From: Candidatus Peregrinibacteria bacterium
GTDB taxonomy: Bacteria; Patescibacteriota; Gracilibacteria; UBA1369; UBA12473
DNA: 64,000 nt
Direction of reading: 5' to 3'
Assembly: GCA_018659585.1 (NCBI GenBank)
Contig: JABJMC010000028.1
Coordinates: forward strand, 36,539-100,538
Shown here: positions 29,866 through 40,441 of the stretch, piece after piece
How positions within the stretch are numbered: the first letter of the stretch is position 1
Layout of the letters: each line of letters opens with the position of its first letter
Notes under the pieces: model-generated
What the model was told of the DNA's origin: nothing
Database searches by the model: none
The model's input: only the letters and a program-made list of their open reading frames with translations
Program-made: the position numbers and the translations under genes

Positions 29866-30183
29866 ATGAGTAACGACTGCATCTTTTGTAAGATAATTGA
29901 AGGTGTCATCCCCAGCAATCAAATACATAGCGACGACTTATGCGTCGCTTTTCCTGATATTAATCCAAAGACCAAAGTCCATATTTTAATTGTTCCTACT
30001 AAGCACATTCCAACCATTAAAGATTTAGGACATGAAGATGAAAAATTAATGGGGCATTTAATTGGAGTGGCTCGTGATATTGCCAAAAAAGAAAACCTCG
30101 AAGGCTATAAATTGCAATTCAATGTTGGTGAAAAGGGCGGACAAGAAGTCTTCCACATCCACTTACATTTAATGGGGAATTAA
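29866..30183 (+). CDS. HIT family protein
   Basis: CIFCKIIEGVIPSNQIHSDD...KVHILIVPTKHI...EVFHIHLHLMG. Confidence 0.93.
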   Translation: MSNDCIFCKIIEGVIPSNQIHSDDLCVAFPDINPKTKVHILIVPTKHIPTIKDLGHEDEKLMGHLIGVARDIAKKENLEGYKLQFNVGEKGGQEVFHIHLHLMGN

Positions 30184-31082
30184 CCCATTTGTAAGGATAA
30201 ATCAATTGGCAACACAGAGTGAGTAAGTGCGCCCACAGAAAGCACATCCACTCCTGTTTTAGCATATTCACCAACAGTCTCTAGATTAATCCCTCCTGAA
30301 GCCTCAAAAAACAAATAATCAGGACGATCTAGTTTAATATCCGCTACTATTTTCGTTAAATCAGGGGCTGCAAAATTATCAAACATTAAAAACAGAGGCC
30401 AGGGTAGTTTTTGACCTAACTTTGATAAAATCTGCTCATACTGAGCCACTGTTTCAATTTCAATTGTTACAAAGGGGACATCATCGGGCAGGTGAGGGAG
30501 AGCTGACATTAATTCATTAATATCATTTTCTAGTAAAGATAAGTGATTTTCCTTGAAAAGAGGTGCGTCACCTAAATTTAAACGGTGAGTGAGACCGCCT
30601 CCCATCGCTACCGCATACTTGTCCAATAAGCCGAAAAGAGTTTTTCGGGTCGCGGCCACTGGCGTAATCCCAGCTTTTTCGCGGAATTGATCTGTTAAAG
30701 TCGCAATTCCACACAGACGCTGCAAAACATTTAAAAGCGTTCTCTCAGCTCGCAAAATAGCCGCCGCCGGTCCATTTATTTCTAATAAAATATCACCTTT
30801 TTTAAAATCTTCACTTTCCTTGAAATTAACTTTTACATCAAATGAGTCATATAAATTTTTGAAAAACCACTCAACAAGCAATCCACCACAAAAAACACCA
30901 CTATTCTTTGCTACTACCACGGCTGACATATCTTTTTTAGGGGTTCGTAAAGCCTCTTCCGTCACATCTCCAATTGCCACGTCAGATTCATAACTTCCCA
31001 AAAAATAACGTTCCAAATCCTGCACAAACAACGGATTCTGCAAGCAAAGCAAGTGACTTCGATCATATGGGTGAATTTGCAT
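30180..31082 (-). CDS. nadC: Nicotinate-nucleotide pyrophosphorylase (quinolinate phosphoribosyltransferase)
   Basis: ILRAERTLLNVLQRLCGIATLT...TRKTLFGLLDKYAVAMGGGLTHRLNLGDAPLFKENHL. Confidence 0.93.
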   Translation of the reverse strand: MQIHPYDRSHLLCLQNPLFVQDLERYFLGSYESDVAIGDVTEEALRTPKKDMSAVVVAKNSGVFCGGLLVEWFFKNLYDSFDVKVNFKESEDFKKGDILLEINGPAAAILRAERTLLNVLQRLCGIATLTDQFREKAGITPVAATRKTLFGLLDKYAVAMGGGLTHRLNLGDAPLFKENHLSLLENDINELMSALPHLPDDVPFVTIEIETVAQYEQILSKLGQKLPWPLFLMFDNFAAPDLTKIVADIKLDRPDYLFFEASGGINLETVGEYAKTGVDVLSVGALTHSVLPIDLSLQMG

Positions 31083-31085
31083 AAA

Positions 31086-31994
31086 CTAGATGTTAAACAT
31101 ACGCTCAAACGCTTGTAAAGCTTTCCCACTAACCGCAGGATCAACGGAAACCACCGGCTTTTCATTAACTAAACAATCTCGAATTTTTTCTAAGGTGTTC
31201 TTTTTCATATCAAAACACATGGAACACAGGGTGTAAAATTTACGATCAGGAAAAACTTTTTGCAATCTTTTAATCATCCCACATTCCGTCATTACAATAA
31301 ATTCTTTGGCCGGGTCATTTTTGACAGCCTCTACCATTTTACTAGTACTCAAACAGTAATCTGCCGCCTCACTAACCTCCAAAGGACATTCTGGATGAGC
31401 AATTATTTTAGCTTTTGGATGTCGTTTTCTAGCCTGCTTAACGTAATCCAAATTAAGACGTTGGTGAATTGGACAATAGCCATCCCATGGAATAATTTCC
31501 TTATCCGGAATTTTAGACTGAATAAAATCAGCTAAATTTTTATCGGGAGCACAAATAACACGCTTTTCCGATAAAGATTGGACGACCTTGACCGCATTAG
31601 CCGAAGTACACAAAACATCAGATTCAGCCTTGATTTCCGCTGTAGAATTCACATACATAACCACTGGGACCCCCGGATATTTAGCCTTCATAGCCAATAA
31701 GCCCTCCACATCAATCATGTCCGCCATAGCACAGCCAGCCTCAGGATCTGGGATAACAACCTTTTTATCAGGGTTTAAAATTGCAGCACTCTCAGCCATA
31801 AAATGAACCCCAGAAAAAACAATTAAATCAGCCTTTGTAGTTTTAGCTTCCTGACAAAGCCCCAAAGAATCACCAATAAAATCAGCGACTTCAAAAATTT
31901 CGGTTCGTTGGTAATTATGGGAAAGGATGATGGCGTTTTTTTCTTGCTTTAGACGGCTTATTTCCGCAACTAAATTCTCCATAAAAAAAGACAA
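31086..31994 (-). CDS. nadA: Quinolinate synthase
   Basis: NAIILSHNYQRTEIFEVADFIGDSLGLCQEA...FSGVHFMAESAAIL...CSMCFDMKKNTLEKI. Confidence 0.94.
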   Translation of the reverse strand: MSFFMENLVAEISRLKQEKNAIILSHNYQRTEIFEVADFIGDSLGLCQEAKTTKADLIVFSGVHFMAESAAILNPDKKVVIPDPEAGCAMADMIDVEGLLAMKAKYPGVPVVMYVNSTAEIKAESDVLCTSANAVKVVQSLSEKRVICAPDKNLADFIQSKIPDKEIIPWDGYCPIHQRLNLDYVKQARKRHPKAKIIAHPECPLEVSEAADYCLSTSKMVEAVKNDPAKEFIVMTECGMIKRLQKVFPDRKFYTLCSMCFDMKKNTLEKIRDCLVNEKPVVSVDPAVSGKALQAFERMFNI

Positions 31995-32034
31995 ATAAAA
32001 AAGGGCCTATAAGATAGCACATGGAAGTTAAAAA

Positions 32035-32565
32035 CTAAACAATTCCGTGCACTACTTTTAGCCAAATATTCTTAATCATTTCCGCGGTAGAGTGAATTAA
32101 ATCAGCCAAAATATTCTTTAATTCCCGCATTCGAGCAACCGCAGCCGCTAATTCTTTAAACCTAGCTTTACGTTGGTGCTTAGCCGCCTCTTTTTCTAAA
32201 TGATGAATTTCTTGGTTAACATGAGCGCGAATTTCACGAACCATAGCTTTTGGAGCTGGCAATTTTTCGAGTAATTTAATTTTCAAAGCCTCAGTCTCTT
32301 CCTTGGTCATTTTTTTCTTAAAATCACCGAATTTTTTACCAGTTGCCTGGCGATGCTCACCGACACCTTCCTTTTTTTCAGACAGCTTAATCGAATCAAC
32401 CATTTCACCACCCTCATCAATTCCATCCAAAATTTCACCAGCGTCAACGCCAGCTTCGGCGGCTAGATTTGGTTCATCCACTGTAGATTCCTGTGCTTTT
32501 GGTTTTGATGGGGCAGCATCAGGGCTTATGGATTCAGGTGCTTTTTGATGGGTGTTACCTGGCAT
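32035..32565 (-). CDS. Hypothetical protein
   Basis: 176 aa; disordered N-terminus and helical C-terminus. Confidence 0.55.
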   Translation of the reverse strand: MPGNTHQKAPESISPDAAPSKPKAQESTVDEPNLAAEAGVDAGEILDGIDEGGEMVDSIKLSEKKEGVGEHRQATGKKFGDFKKKMTKEETEALKIKLLEKLPAPKAMVREIRAHVNQEIHHLEKEAAKHQRKARFKELAAAVARMRELKNILADLIHSTAEMIKNIWLKVVHGIV

Positions 32566-32700
32566 AAAATTCTGTTAACTCCTCTTAATCATACACTTTT
32601 AACCTGTAAATGTCAATAAGTAAACAAAGCTAAATAATATATTAAGATGGGGGGATATGGTATAAAAACCTAAGATATAAACAATCAAATCATTTTATAT

Positions 32701-35325
32701 ATGACACAAATTCCCAAAGCCTACAACGCAAAAAATTATGAAAAAGGCATTTATCAGAAATGGGAAAAGGCTGGAGCCTTTATGCCAAAAGGCGATCCAA
32801 AAAAGAAACCTTTCACTATTTCTTTACCTCCACCAAACGCAACCGGACAATTACATTTAGGGCACGCTATGATGCTCGCTATTGAGGATATTATGGTGCG
32901 CTATAACCGTATGCAGGGGAGGCCAACCTTGTGGTTACCAGGTACAGATCACGCCGCAATTGCGACTCAAAACAAGGTTGAAAAAATAATCGCAGAAGAG
33001 GGATTAGATCGGCACACCATGGGTAGAGCAAAATTTCTATCACGCGTAAAAAAATACGTTAAAGAATCTCAGAACACGATTAGAAACCAGATCCGTCAAA
33101 TGGGAGCCAGCGTTGACTGGACTCGTGAGCGTTACACTATGGATGATCAATTAACTCACGCTGTAAGGGCCGCGTTCTTACAAATGTACAAGGACGGGCT
33201 TATCTACCGAGGCCACCGCATTGTTAACTGGTGTACTCGTTGTGGATCAACCTTAGCTGATGACGAACTTGAATATCGAGAAGAAAAATCTAAATTCTAT
33301 TACCTAAAATACGGACCAGTCGTTATTGGGACTGCTCGTCCAGAAACTAAATTTCACGACAAAATTATAATTGTTCACCCTAAAGACAAACGTTACAAAG
33401 ACCTAGTTGGTAAAGAACTCACCGTGCCGTGGATTACTGGCGACGTAAAAGCCAAATTCGTAGCTGATGAGAGTGCCGATATGGAGATGGGAAGTGGAGC
33501 TATGACCATTACGCCGGCGCACAGCTTTGTCGATTTTGACTTAGCTCAAAAATACGGCTTTGAAGTCGTGCAAATCATTAACGAAAAAGGTGAAATAACA
33601 GAAGCTGGAGGAGAAGATTTCGAAGGGCTCCACGTATTAGAAGCCCGCGACAAAGTTGTCAAAGAACTCGATAAAAAAGGTCTCCTAGACCATATCGATG
33701 AAGAATATGTCCACAATTTATCATGTTGTTATCGTTGTGGAACCGCGGTCGAACCACTTGTTTCCGAACAGTGGTTTATTGATGTTAACAAAAAAGTGCG
33801 CGGCAAAACTTTGAAAGAACGCTCACTTGAGGCGGTTCGCAAAGGGGATATTGAAATCCTTCCGGATCGTTTTAATAAAGTTTATTTCCACTGGATTGAA
33901 AATCTACGTGACTGGTGTATTTCGAGGCAAATTTGGTGGGGACATAGGATCCCAGTTTGGCACTGTGTTGATAAAAAATGCAAGCATCACAAAGAGCCAA
34001 TCGTAAGTCTAAAAGACCCTGACAAGTGTCCAAAATGTAAAGGAACCAAGCTTAAACAAGACCCCGACACTCTTGATACTTGGTTTTCTTCTGGGTTATG
34101 GACTTTTTCCACACTTGGTTGGCCTAAAAAAACTAGTGATTTCAAGAAATTTCATCCCACCCAAGTGCTTGAAACTGGATATGACATTTTGTTTTTCTGG
34201 GTAGCTCGGATGATTTTGATGACCACTTACTTACTTGATGAAGTGCCATTTGAAACAGTTTACTTGCACGGTTTAATTCGCGATAAACAAGGTCGTAAAA
34301 TGAGTAAATCGCTAGGGAATGGTATTGATCCGCTTGATATGATTGAAAATTATGGAGCTGACGCTGTACGCCTTAGCCTTGTCCTTGGGTCTTCACCTGG
34401 TAATGATCTTCGTGTTTACGAAGAAAAAATCGCTGGTTACCGCAATTTTGTGAATAAAATTTGGAATAGTGCTCGCTATGTTTTAATGAATCTTGAAAAA
34501 GAAGACTTCCACACTGAAATTGATCCCAAAACTTTATCCCGAGCTGATAAATGGATTTTACACCGCTTAAATCAAGTTACTAAACAAGCTACCAAAAGCC
34601 TTGATAAATACAGCCTTTCCGAGGTTGGAATGGGTGTTTACGACTTTTTCTGGAGTGAATACTGTGATTGGTATTTAGAGATTAGTAAAATTCAACCAAA
34701 CAAAGCAGTTTTGGCTCACGTCCTCAAAACCATTCTCAAACTTTTGCATCCATATACTCCATACGTAACCGAAGTTCTTTGGGAAAAAATGGATCAAAAA
34801 ACCTTGCTAATTACCGAAGAATGGCCAAAAGTTGATCCCATGTTTAATTTCACCAAAGCTAATAAAGAAATGCAGGCTGTACTAAAAGTGGTTAGTACAA
34901 TTCGCCAACTTCGTGCTGACTACAAACTTAAACCTGGTCAAAAGATCAAAGCCAGCTTTCAAGGCGCCAAATTAAACGCAGTTTTACAAGACAACATGGA
35001 CATCATTATGCGTTTAGCGCGTCTTGAAAATCCCGTTATTGAAAAGGAAGAGAAGAAAACCCCAGGCTCAATAGTTTCCTTTGCTGGTCCTGTTAAAATC
35101 AAACTTATGACCAAAGGGATTGTGGATGTTAACAAAGAAAAAGCTCGTCTTAAGGCTGAGATTCAAAACTTAACCGCTTACTTAAAAGGCCTCGAAGGTA
35201 AACTCAAAAACGAGGGCTATATTCACAATGCTCCCAAGCAAATTGTAGAAGCGGATAAACAACGTTATTTAGAAGGAAAAGAAAGACTTGAAAAAATGGT
35301 GCAACAGTTTAAATCATTAGGTTAA
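32701..35325 (+). CDS. valS: Valyl-tRNA synthetase
   Basis: ISLPPPNATGQLHLGHAMMLAIEDIMVRYNRMQG...KMSKSLGNGIDPLDMI; C-terminal coiled coil. Confidence 0.97.
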   Translation: MTQIPKAYNAKNYEKGIYQKWEKAGAFMPKGDPKKKPFTISLPPPNATGQLHLGHAMMLAIEDIMVRYNRMQGRPTLWLPGTDHAAIATQNKVEKIIAEEGLDRHTMGRAKFLSRVKKYVKESQNTIRNQIRQMGASVDWTRERYTMDDQLTHAVRAAFLQMYKDGLIYRGHRIVNWCTRCGSTLADDELEYREEKSKFYYLKYGPVVIGTARPETKFHDKIIIVHPKDKRYKDLVGKELTVPWITGDVKAKFVADESADMEMGSGAMTITPAHSFVDFDLAQKYGFEVVQIINEKGEITEAGGEDFEGLHVLEARDKVVKELDKKGLLDHIDEEYVHNLSCCYRCGTAVEPLVSEQWFIDVNKKVRGKTLKERSLEAVRKGDIEILPDRFNKVYFHWIENLRDWCISRQIWWGHRIPVWHCVDKKCKHHKEPIVSLKDPDKCPKCKGTKLKQDPDTLDTWFSSGLWTFSTLGWPKKTSDFKKFHPTQVLETGYDILFFWVARMILMTTYLLDEVPFETVYLHGLIRDKQGRKMSKSLGNGIDPLDMIENYGADAVRLSLVLGSSPGNDLRVYEEKIAGYRNFVNKIWNSARYVLMNLEKEDFHTEIDPKTLSRADKWILHRLNQVTKQATKSLDKYSLSEVGMGVYDFFWSEYCDWYLEISKIQPNKAVLAHVLKTILKLLHPYTPYVTEVLWEKMDQKTLLITEEWPKVDPMFNFTKANKEMQAVLKVVSTIRQLRADYKLKPGQKIKASFQGAKLNAVLQDNMDIIMRLARLENPVIEKEEKKTPGSIVSFAGPVKIKLMTKGIVDVNKEKARLKAEIQNLTAYLKGLEGKLKNEGYIHNAPKQIVEADKQRYLEGKERLEKMVQQFKSLG

Positions 35326-35326
35326 A

Positions 35327-35803
35327 ATGACCAACGTTCAGCAATTTTTGGAAGAAAATAACATCGAATATATTCTTCATAAACATCCAGCAGTTTTTAC
35401 TTGCGAAGAAGCGGAAAAGCATTGCGGAAATATTCCCGGATTACCCTGTAAAAATTTAGTCCTTAAAGATGGTAAAAAGAATTTTTTTATGGTGATTTTA
35501 CCAGCTGTAAAACGCCTAGATTTCAAAAAAATCGCTCAAACTGTTGAGGCTAAAAAAGTCAGCTTTGCCAGCGCGGAAGCCTTGGATCAACTATTAGGAT
35601 TAGAGGTTGGGTCAGTGTCACCATTTGGGCTCCTTAATGATCAAGGTAAAAAAGTTAGATTATTCATAGATGAAGAAGTGGTCAAGGCCAAAATTGTAAG
35701 CTTTCATCCTAATGTAAACACCGCTACTTTAGAATTAAGAAACAAAGATTTTTTCAAATTTTTAGAAGCAATTAAATGTAAACCACAAATAATCTGTTTT
35801 TAA
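35327..35803 (+). CDS. YbaK/ProX-type prolyl-tRNA editing (deacylase) protein
   Basis: FLEENNIEYILHKHPAVFTCEEAEKHCGNIPGLPCKNLVLKDGKKNFFMVILPAVKRLDFKKIA. Confidence 0.85.
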   Translation: MTNVQQFLEENNIEYILHKHPAVFTCEEAEKHCGNIPGLPCKNLVLKDGKKNFFMVILPAVKRLDFKKIAQTVEAKKVSFASAEALDQLLGLEVGSVSPFGLLNDQGKKVRLFIDEEVVKAKIVSFHPNVNTATLELRNKDFFKFLEAIKCKPQIICF

Positions 35804-35813
35804 CCTCCTTAAA

Positions 35814-36644
35814 ATGAAAAAACTCATTCTCCTAATTCTCGCCACGCTTATTCTTAGTGCCTGCTCTCTTAAACCTCCAGCTCCTTACGAAGACGGAGAA
35901 ATCACCGACAACGAACTCCTGCTAACTCAATATGATTGCCCGGCCATGCTAGATGGATCTATTGAAGAAACCAAAACTTCTCGTGGAATTGGACACGAAA
36001 CTGGCACTGTGCATCCCGAAAAAGAATTTATTTACGAAGATTCCAATGGAATTCGCTGTTTTTATTATCAAGAACACGGCGATGAATATGACATTATGCA
36101 CGCGGAAGGGGATAATTACGGCGAATACACCTATTTTTACGGGATGGAAGTACGACTTTTTAACACTGAGGAAGCCATGCAAGATTACGAAAACAATATT
36201 GCCGACCTCATTGCTAACACCTATTGCCGTGATGATAATGGCGGAGTTCGAACTAAACTTGGCGTTATTATTGGTTTAGGTGATTTTCCTAATGTAGACA
36301 CGACTCGCTATCAGTGTTCTTGGCCGGAACAAGGCAACATTAGCAATGCCAATAACTTGCTTAATGTAACCCGTTATCGCAACGGAATTGTAACGCTTTA
36401 TATTACTCGTGAACTTGGCCGTTCTTACTACGTCCCACCAAACTATGAAGGCTCTCAAGAATATCAAAAAGAACGCAACATTCGAGCCCGGGCAACTTAT
36501 GTTTACAATGATCCAAGCTTTCAAGCTACCCCCGACGAATACGAAGCTGAACTTATGAATGACCTTTTGTACTTAGTAGACAAAGTTCAAAGCCTTATTG
36601 AGCAACAACAAATGATGGAAGCTCCATTAGATTTAACCAATTAA
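35814..36644 (+). CDS. Putative lipoprotein
   Basis: MKKLILLILATLILSACS lipobox; no recognised family. Confidence 0.65.
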   Translation: MKKLILLILATLILSACSLKPPAPYEDGEITDNELLLTQYDCPAMLDGSIEETKTSRGIGHETGTVHPEKEFIYEDSNGIRCFYYQEHGDEYDIMHAEGDNYGEYTYFYGMEVRLFNTEEAMQDYENNIADLIANTYCRDDNGGVRTKLGVIIGLGDFPNVDTTRYQCSWPEQGNISNANNLLNVTRYRNGIVTLYITRELGRSYYVPPNYEGSQEYQKERNIRARATYVYNDPSFQATPDEYEAELMNDLLYLVDKVQSLIEQQQMMEAPLDLTN

Positions 36645-36646
36645 CT

Positions 36647-37183
36647 ATGATCACTTCTGGAACTCCACCCCAAGACATGATGGACCGTATTAAGGATGAA
36701 AATCCAAGTTTTATTGTCCAAGCTAGAAAACTTATAACCCCACAAACGGGCAAAATTTATATTGTTCGTGGACTCATTGCCGCGTTTTTAGCCGCTGGAG
36801 GAGGTGTAGTTATTAGCCTTTTTACAAAAGAATCCTCAAATCCAGAAAACTTCATATACGCAGTTTATGCAATCCTTTTTCTCCTATTATTAAAGGGATT
36901 TTTAACAATCAGAATGGGAATAATCGGTAAAAATTTGAAAGGCCCCTGGATTGCCAACCTAAAAGAAGGTTTATTAGTTTACCATCGCAAAAAAAGACGA
37001 CACATCTACAACTGGGAACAAAGTCATATCAAAATTGATAAAGAAAAAAGAATAATCATTATTACAACCAATCACGGCGCTGTTAAAAATCAAAAAAACC
37101 ACTCGGATCAACTAATTGAACTTCCACAATTTGAAGAAATTATCAAGCAACTAAACGCTTTAAAGCCTCATCCCACGCCTTAA
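36647..37183 (+). CDS. Hypothetical membrane protein
   Basis: 178 aa; two TM helices (GLIAAFLAAGGGVVISLF, FIYAVYAILFLLLLKGFL). Confidence 0.6.
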   Translation: MITSGTPPQDMMDRIKDENPSFIVQARKLITPQTGKIYIVRGLIAAFLAAGGGVVISLFTKESSNPENFIYAVYAILFLLLLKGFLTIRMGIIGKNLKGPWIANLKEGLLVYHRKKRRHIYNWEQSHIKIDKEKRIIIITTNHGAVKNQKNHSDQLIELPQFEEIIKQLNALKPHPTP

Positions 37184-38222
37184 CATGAGGCGTAATTTGA
37201 TCTTGAATGATATCAGTATTAGGTCTTCCCGTAGGCCACTCGGCTAAACCAGCTTCTACCAATTGATCAGCAGCTCTAACTGTCTCAACGGCTGGGGCAT
37301 TTTGATTACCTTCGACAAAAGCAGTACAACCACCTAAACCAGCTACACCAGTTTCAATAAAACATTCCCCAACTCCATTTAAGCAAATTGGCTGCAAAGC
37401 CTGCCTTACTATTTCTCTAACCTCTTCACGTGATCTTGAATTCAAAATATGAAGATGAATCCCAACTGCATCACGAACATTTTGAGAAACAGCGGTCATT
37501 AAATTTTCTAGCGGTCTCAAATCCTCAGGATCAGCAATTGCCTCCGTATCACAAATAATCTGTCGACCACCATTTATAGGAGCAACTCTTTCCATTTCAC
37601 GCAAAACCACATCCGGGTCAACACTTCCCGACTTCCCAGTAATCCTATCTCGTGCCCCCGTGGCATTCATTTGATAAACATTTATAGGCACTCCTGTAGA
37701 TTCTAAGGCTTCCCGAATTAATTGATAACGTTTACGTGAAGTTTCTCGCATTTTTTCAGCCAAATCATTATCCACATCACCAATCACATGGTGTTTTTCT
37801 ATTCGACCAGTATCAACTTTTCGAATCCAACTATTTTCCCAAAGCACCCAAGGATCATGGGAATGAACAAACGCCAATTCATCAATAGTGCCAGATTCAA
37901 ATAATTCTCTGGCATCTTCAGCTTTTCTAACACTCATCAAAAGAGCTTGAATATTAAAATCATTATTCCCGAGTCTTTCAGTAGCAACGTCTCTAACAAC
38001 CGGAAGCCAATCCCTAACGGACCGCATTATTTTAGTAAGGGTTAGGCTAGCTAAATCAAAATCAGTAATCCCAGCCCGACAATTATTAACAATATGCGAA
38101 GCCACATAAATAGCCATCAAATAATCCGCCTTTTCTAGATGCGCATCAGCTACTTCATTTCTTTGAGCGCCATCACGACCAGAATTATCACTTAAATAAA
38201 GTTTAGTAGGGGTATTTGTCAT
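37143..38222 (-). CDS. Divergent DRE-TIM metallolyase (HMGL-like) superfamily protein
   Basis: LSDNSGRDGAQ resembles DTTLRDGxQ; late HLHILNS...GVGECFIETGVAGLGGCTAFVEGNQNAPAVETV resembles the HxHND/GxGGCP..GN motif block. Confidence 0.65.
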   Translation of the reverse strand: MTNTPTKLYLSDNSGRDGAQRNEVADAHLEKADYLMAIYVASHIVNNCRAGITDFDLASLTLTKIMRSVRDWLPVVRDVATERLGNNDFNIQALLMSVRKAEDARELFESGTIDELAFVHSHDPWVLWENSWIRKVDTGRIEKHHVIGDVDNDLAEKMRETSRKRYQLIREALESTGVPINVYQMNATGARDRITGKSGSVDPDVVLREMERVAPINGGRQIICDTEAIADPEDLRPLENLMTAVSQNVRDAVGIHLHILNSRSREEVREIVRQALQPICLNGVGECFIETGVAGLGGCTAFVEGNQNAPAVETVRAADQLVEAGLAEWPTGRPNTDIIQDQITPHVKAWDEALKRLVA

Positions 38223-38310
38223 GGGGTGGGGGTGGGTGGAAATTAAATTCAGTAGCCAAATCTAAATCCGAACCCACAAACTGTCAATCGACTAAAAACT
38301 AAAATAATGG

Positions 38311-38322
38311 TATAATAATTTA
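38311..38322 (+). promoter_or_regulatory. TATAAT six nt upstream of ATG (leaderless promoter)
   Basis: TATAAT(38311-38316)-AATTTA-ATG(38323), extended -10 TGGTATAAT, weak -35 TCGACT at N17. Confidence 0.55.
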
Positions 38323-39081
38323 ATGGATTACAAACAAACAAAAAAAGAAATTAAACGTCTACGCAAAACCAAGGAGCTAGAACAAGCTCTAAAACTCACC
38401 GTAGCCCTAAAAGGGGAGTATGCAGACGATGTTAGTCTTCACAAACTTATTAACACTTTAAAGGTACAAATTCGTCATCAAGAAGTAAAACAACGCTCAG
38501 ATTTTATTAAAAAAGGACTCAAAACAATCCGTCATTTACGACGAGAAGATAAATTTGAAGAAGCCATTCAAGCTAGCGCCGAACTCCTAGAAGTCACCCC
38601 AAATAACAAAAAAGCCCAAAAATTTCTACAAAAATCAAAAATCGATTTTATTGAACAAAAACTTCATGATCCGCTTCGAAAGGAGTGGTTAGCCAAGGGG
38701 GAATATGAAAAACTCTATCTTTTCTACCAAAAATTAAAAAAAGTTTTCCCTCATTACATCAGACTCAACAAACTAATTGCTGAGACCGAAGAAAAAATGA
38801 TTGCGGCCGATCGAGTTCAAAAAAAAGCCTTTGCCACTGAAAGCGTAAAAAAACTTAGACAAATGCTTTCAGAAGGCAAATATGAACCTGTAATCGAAGG
38901 GGCAGAGGAATTAGTCATCTTTACTCATGAAGGTTCAATTGAAGCCAAAAAAATCTTAAAAATTGCACATAAAGCTAATTTGAGAGAAATCGAGGAAGAC
39001 ACTTTCAAATACATGAAAAACCAACAACCCTTACTCAAAGCAGCTTATAAATCTGGTGAAGAGGGGGTGATTAAGCTCTAA
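38323..39081 (+). CDS. Hypothetical helical (TPR-like) protein
   Basis: 252 aa Lys/Glu-rich ORF with repeat-like FEEAIQASAELLEVTPNNKKAQKFLQ. Confidence 0.6.
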   Translation: MDYKQTKKEIKRLRKTKELEQALKLTVALKGEYADDVSLHKLINTLKVQIRHQEVKQRSDFIKKGLKTIRHLRREDKFEEAIQASAELLEVTPNNKKAQKFLQKSKIDFIEQKLHDPLRKEWLAKGEYEKLYLFYQKLKKVFPHYIRLNKLIAETEEKMIAADRVQKKAFATESVKKLRQMLSEGKYEPVIEGAEELVIFTHEGSIEAKKILKIAHKANLREIEEDTFKYMKNQQPLLKAAYKSGEEGVIKL

Positions 39082-40357
39082 TAATCAATTGATCGCGGCG
39101 CATTCCAACGCCAATATATTTAATTTTACAACCAATTAATTCCTCAAGACGAAGAACATATTTTTGCGCATTTTCTGGTAATTCTTCCCACGAAGTCACA
39201 TCATTTAAAGATTCTTTCCAACCTGGAACTGTTTCATATTCAACTTTGATACGCGCTAAGTCTTCGAGCCTAGCAGGGAGTCCCTTAAAAGGCTTTCCGT
39301 CGAGTGTATAAGCTTTGGCAATTTTAATTTCCGCCAAATGATCTAAAACATCCAATTTTGTTAAATTAACAGATGTGAATCCATTAAGCATGATTGAATA
39401 TTTGGTGATAGGCACATCAAACCAACCACAGCGCCGGGGGCGACCAGTAGTCGAACCATATTCTCCACCTGCTTCTCTGATCTGGTCGCCCAAATCATCA
39501 TGAAGTTCGGTTGGGAACGGCCCTTTACCAACTCTAGTCATATAAGCTTTTACAATTCCAATGTTCTCATCCAAATATGAAGGGTTCATTCCCGTTCCGG
39601 TAAAAGCTCCACCCACTGTTGGGTTAGAGGAAGTCACAAATGGATATGTTCCATGATCAATATCAAGCAAGGCCGCATTTGCCCCTTCTAAAAGCACTGT
39701 TTTCCCAGCTGCTATTTCATCATTCAAGTATTGCGCCGTATCCGCAATCATAGACATCAAATAATCATAATTTTCTTTAAAAAATCCAAGTTCCTCATCT
39801 GCGTCAAAATCAAATCCATAAACCTTCTGATGCCATGCTAAATTCGCACGGTATTTTTTTTCAAATGAATCCCAATCCTCAAGATCACAAATTCGTAAAC
39901 CGCGACGAATAATCTTATCAGCGTAACACGGTCCAATCCCACGCTTGGTAGTCCCAACTCTTTGATCACCCTTGGCGTCTTCCTGCCAACCATCAATAAT
40001 TTTGTGATAATCGCAAAGAAGTGCCGCTCGATTTGAAATTTTAACCCGTCCTTCAACCTCAAAACCTTGATCCTTTACATTTTTCAATTCCTTAAGAACA
40101 GTTGGTAAATGAAGAACACAGCCATTCCCAATCACACAAGTTACATTTTCACGCAATACACCACTTGGCAACAGGTGAAAGATAAACTTTTTAGTCTCAC
40201 CATCAATATTTACATAAACCGTGTGCCCAGCATTTGCACCACCGGTAGCTCGCGCCACAATATCAAATTTTTCGCTCAAAATATCTACCAATTTACCCTT
40301 TCCTTCATCGCCCCATTGAGCCCCAAGTATAAGAGAAAGTTTTCCTTTAGTTTGCAT
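39071..40357 (-). CDS. purA: Adenylosuccinate synthetase (ORF extends to 40387)
   Basis: LSLILGAQWGDEGKGKLVDILSEKFDIVARATGGANAGHTV...GTTKRGIGPCYADK. Confidence 0.96.
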   Translation of the reverse strand: MQTKGKLSLILGAQWGDEGKGKLVDILSEKFDIVARATGGANAGHTVYVNIDGETKKFIFHLLPSGVLRENVTCVIGNGCVLHLPTVLKELKNVKDQGFEVEGRVKISNRAALLCDYHKIIDGWQEDAKGDQRVGTTKRGIGPCYADKIIRRGLRICDLEDWDSFEKKYRANLAWHQKVYGFDFDADEELGFFKENYDYLMSMIADTAQYLNDEIAAGKTVLLEGANAALLDIDHGTYPFVTSSNPTVGGAFTGTGMNPSYLDENIGIVKAYMTRVGKGPFPTELHDDLGDQIREAGGEYGSTTGRPRRCGWFDVPITKYSIMLNGFTSVNLTKLDVLDHLAEIKIAKAYTLDGKPFKGLPARLEDLARIKVEYETVPGWKESLNDVTSWEELPENAQKYVLRLEELIGCKIKYIGVGMRRDQLIIRA

Positions 40358-40441
40358 ATTTGAAGTTAAAGAACAAAACAGATTCACTATATATGATAAA
40401 TCTTGTACAATGAAGTCCGAGTATTATTTAACCCTATAAAA

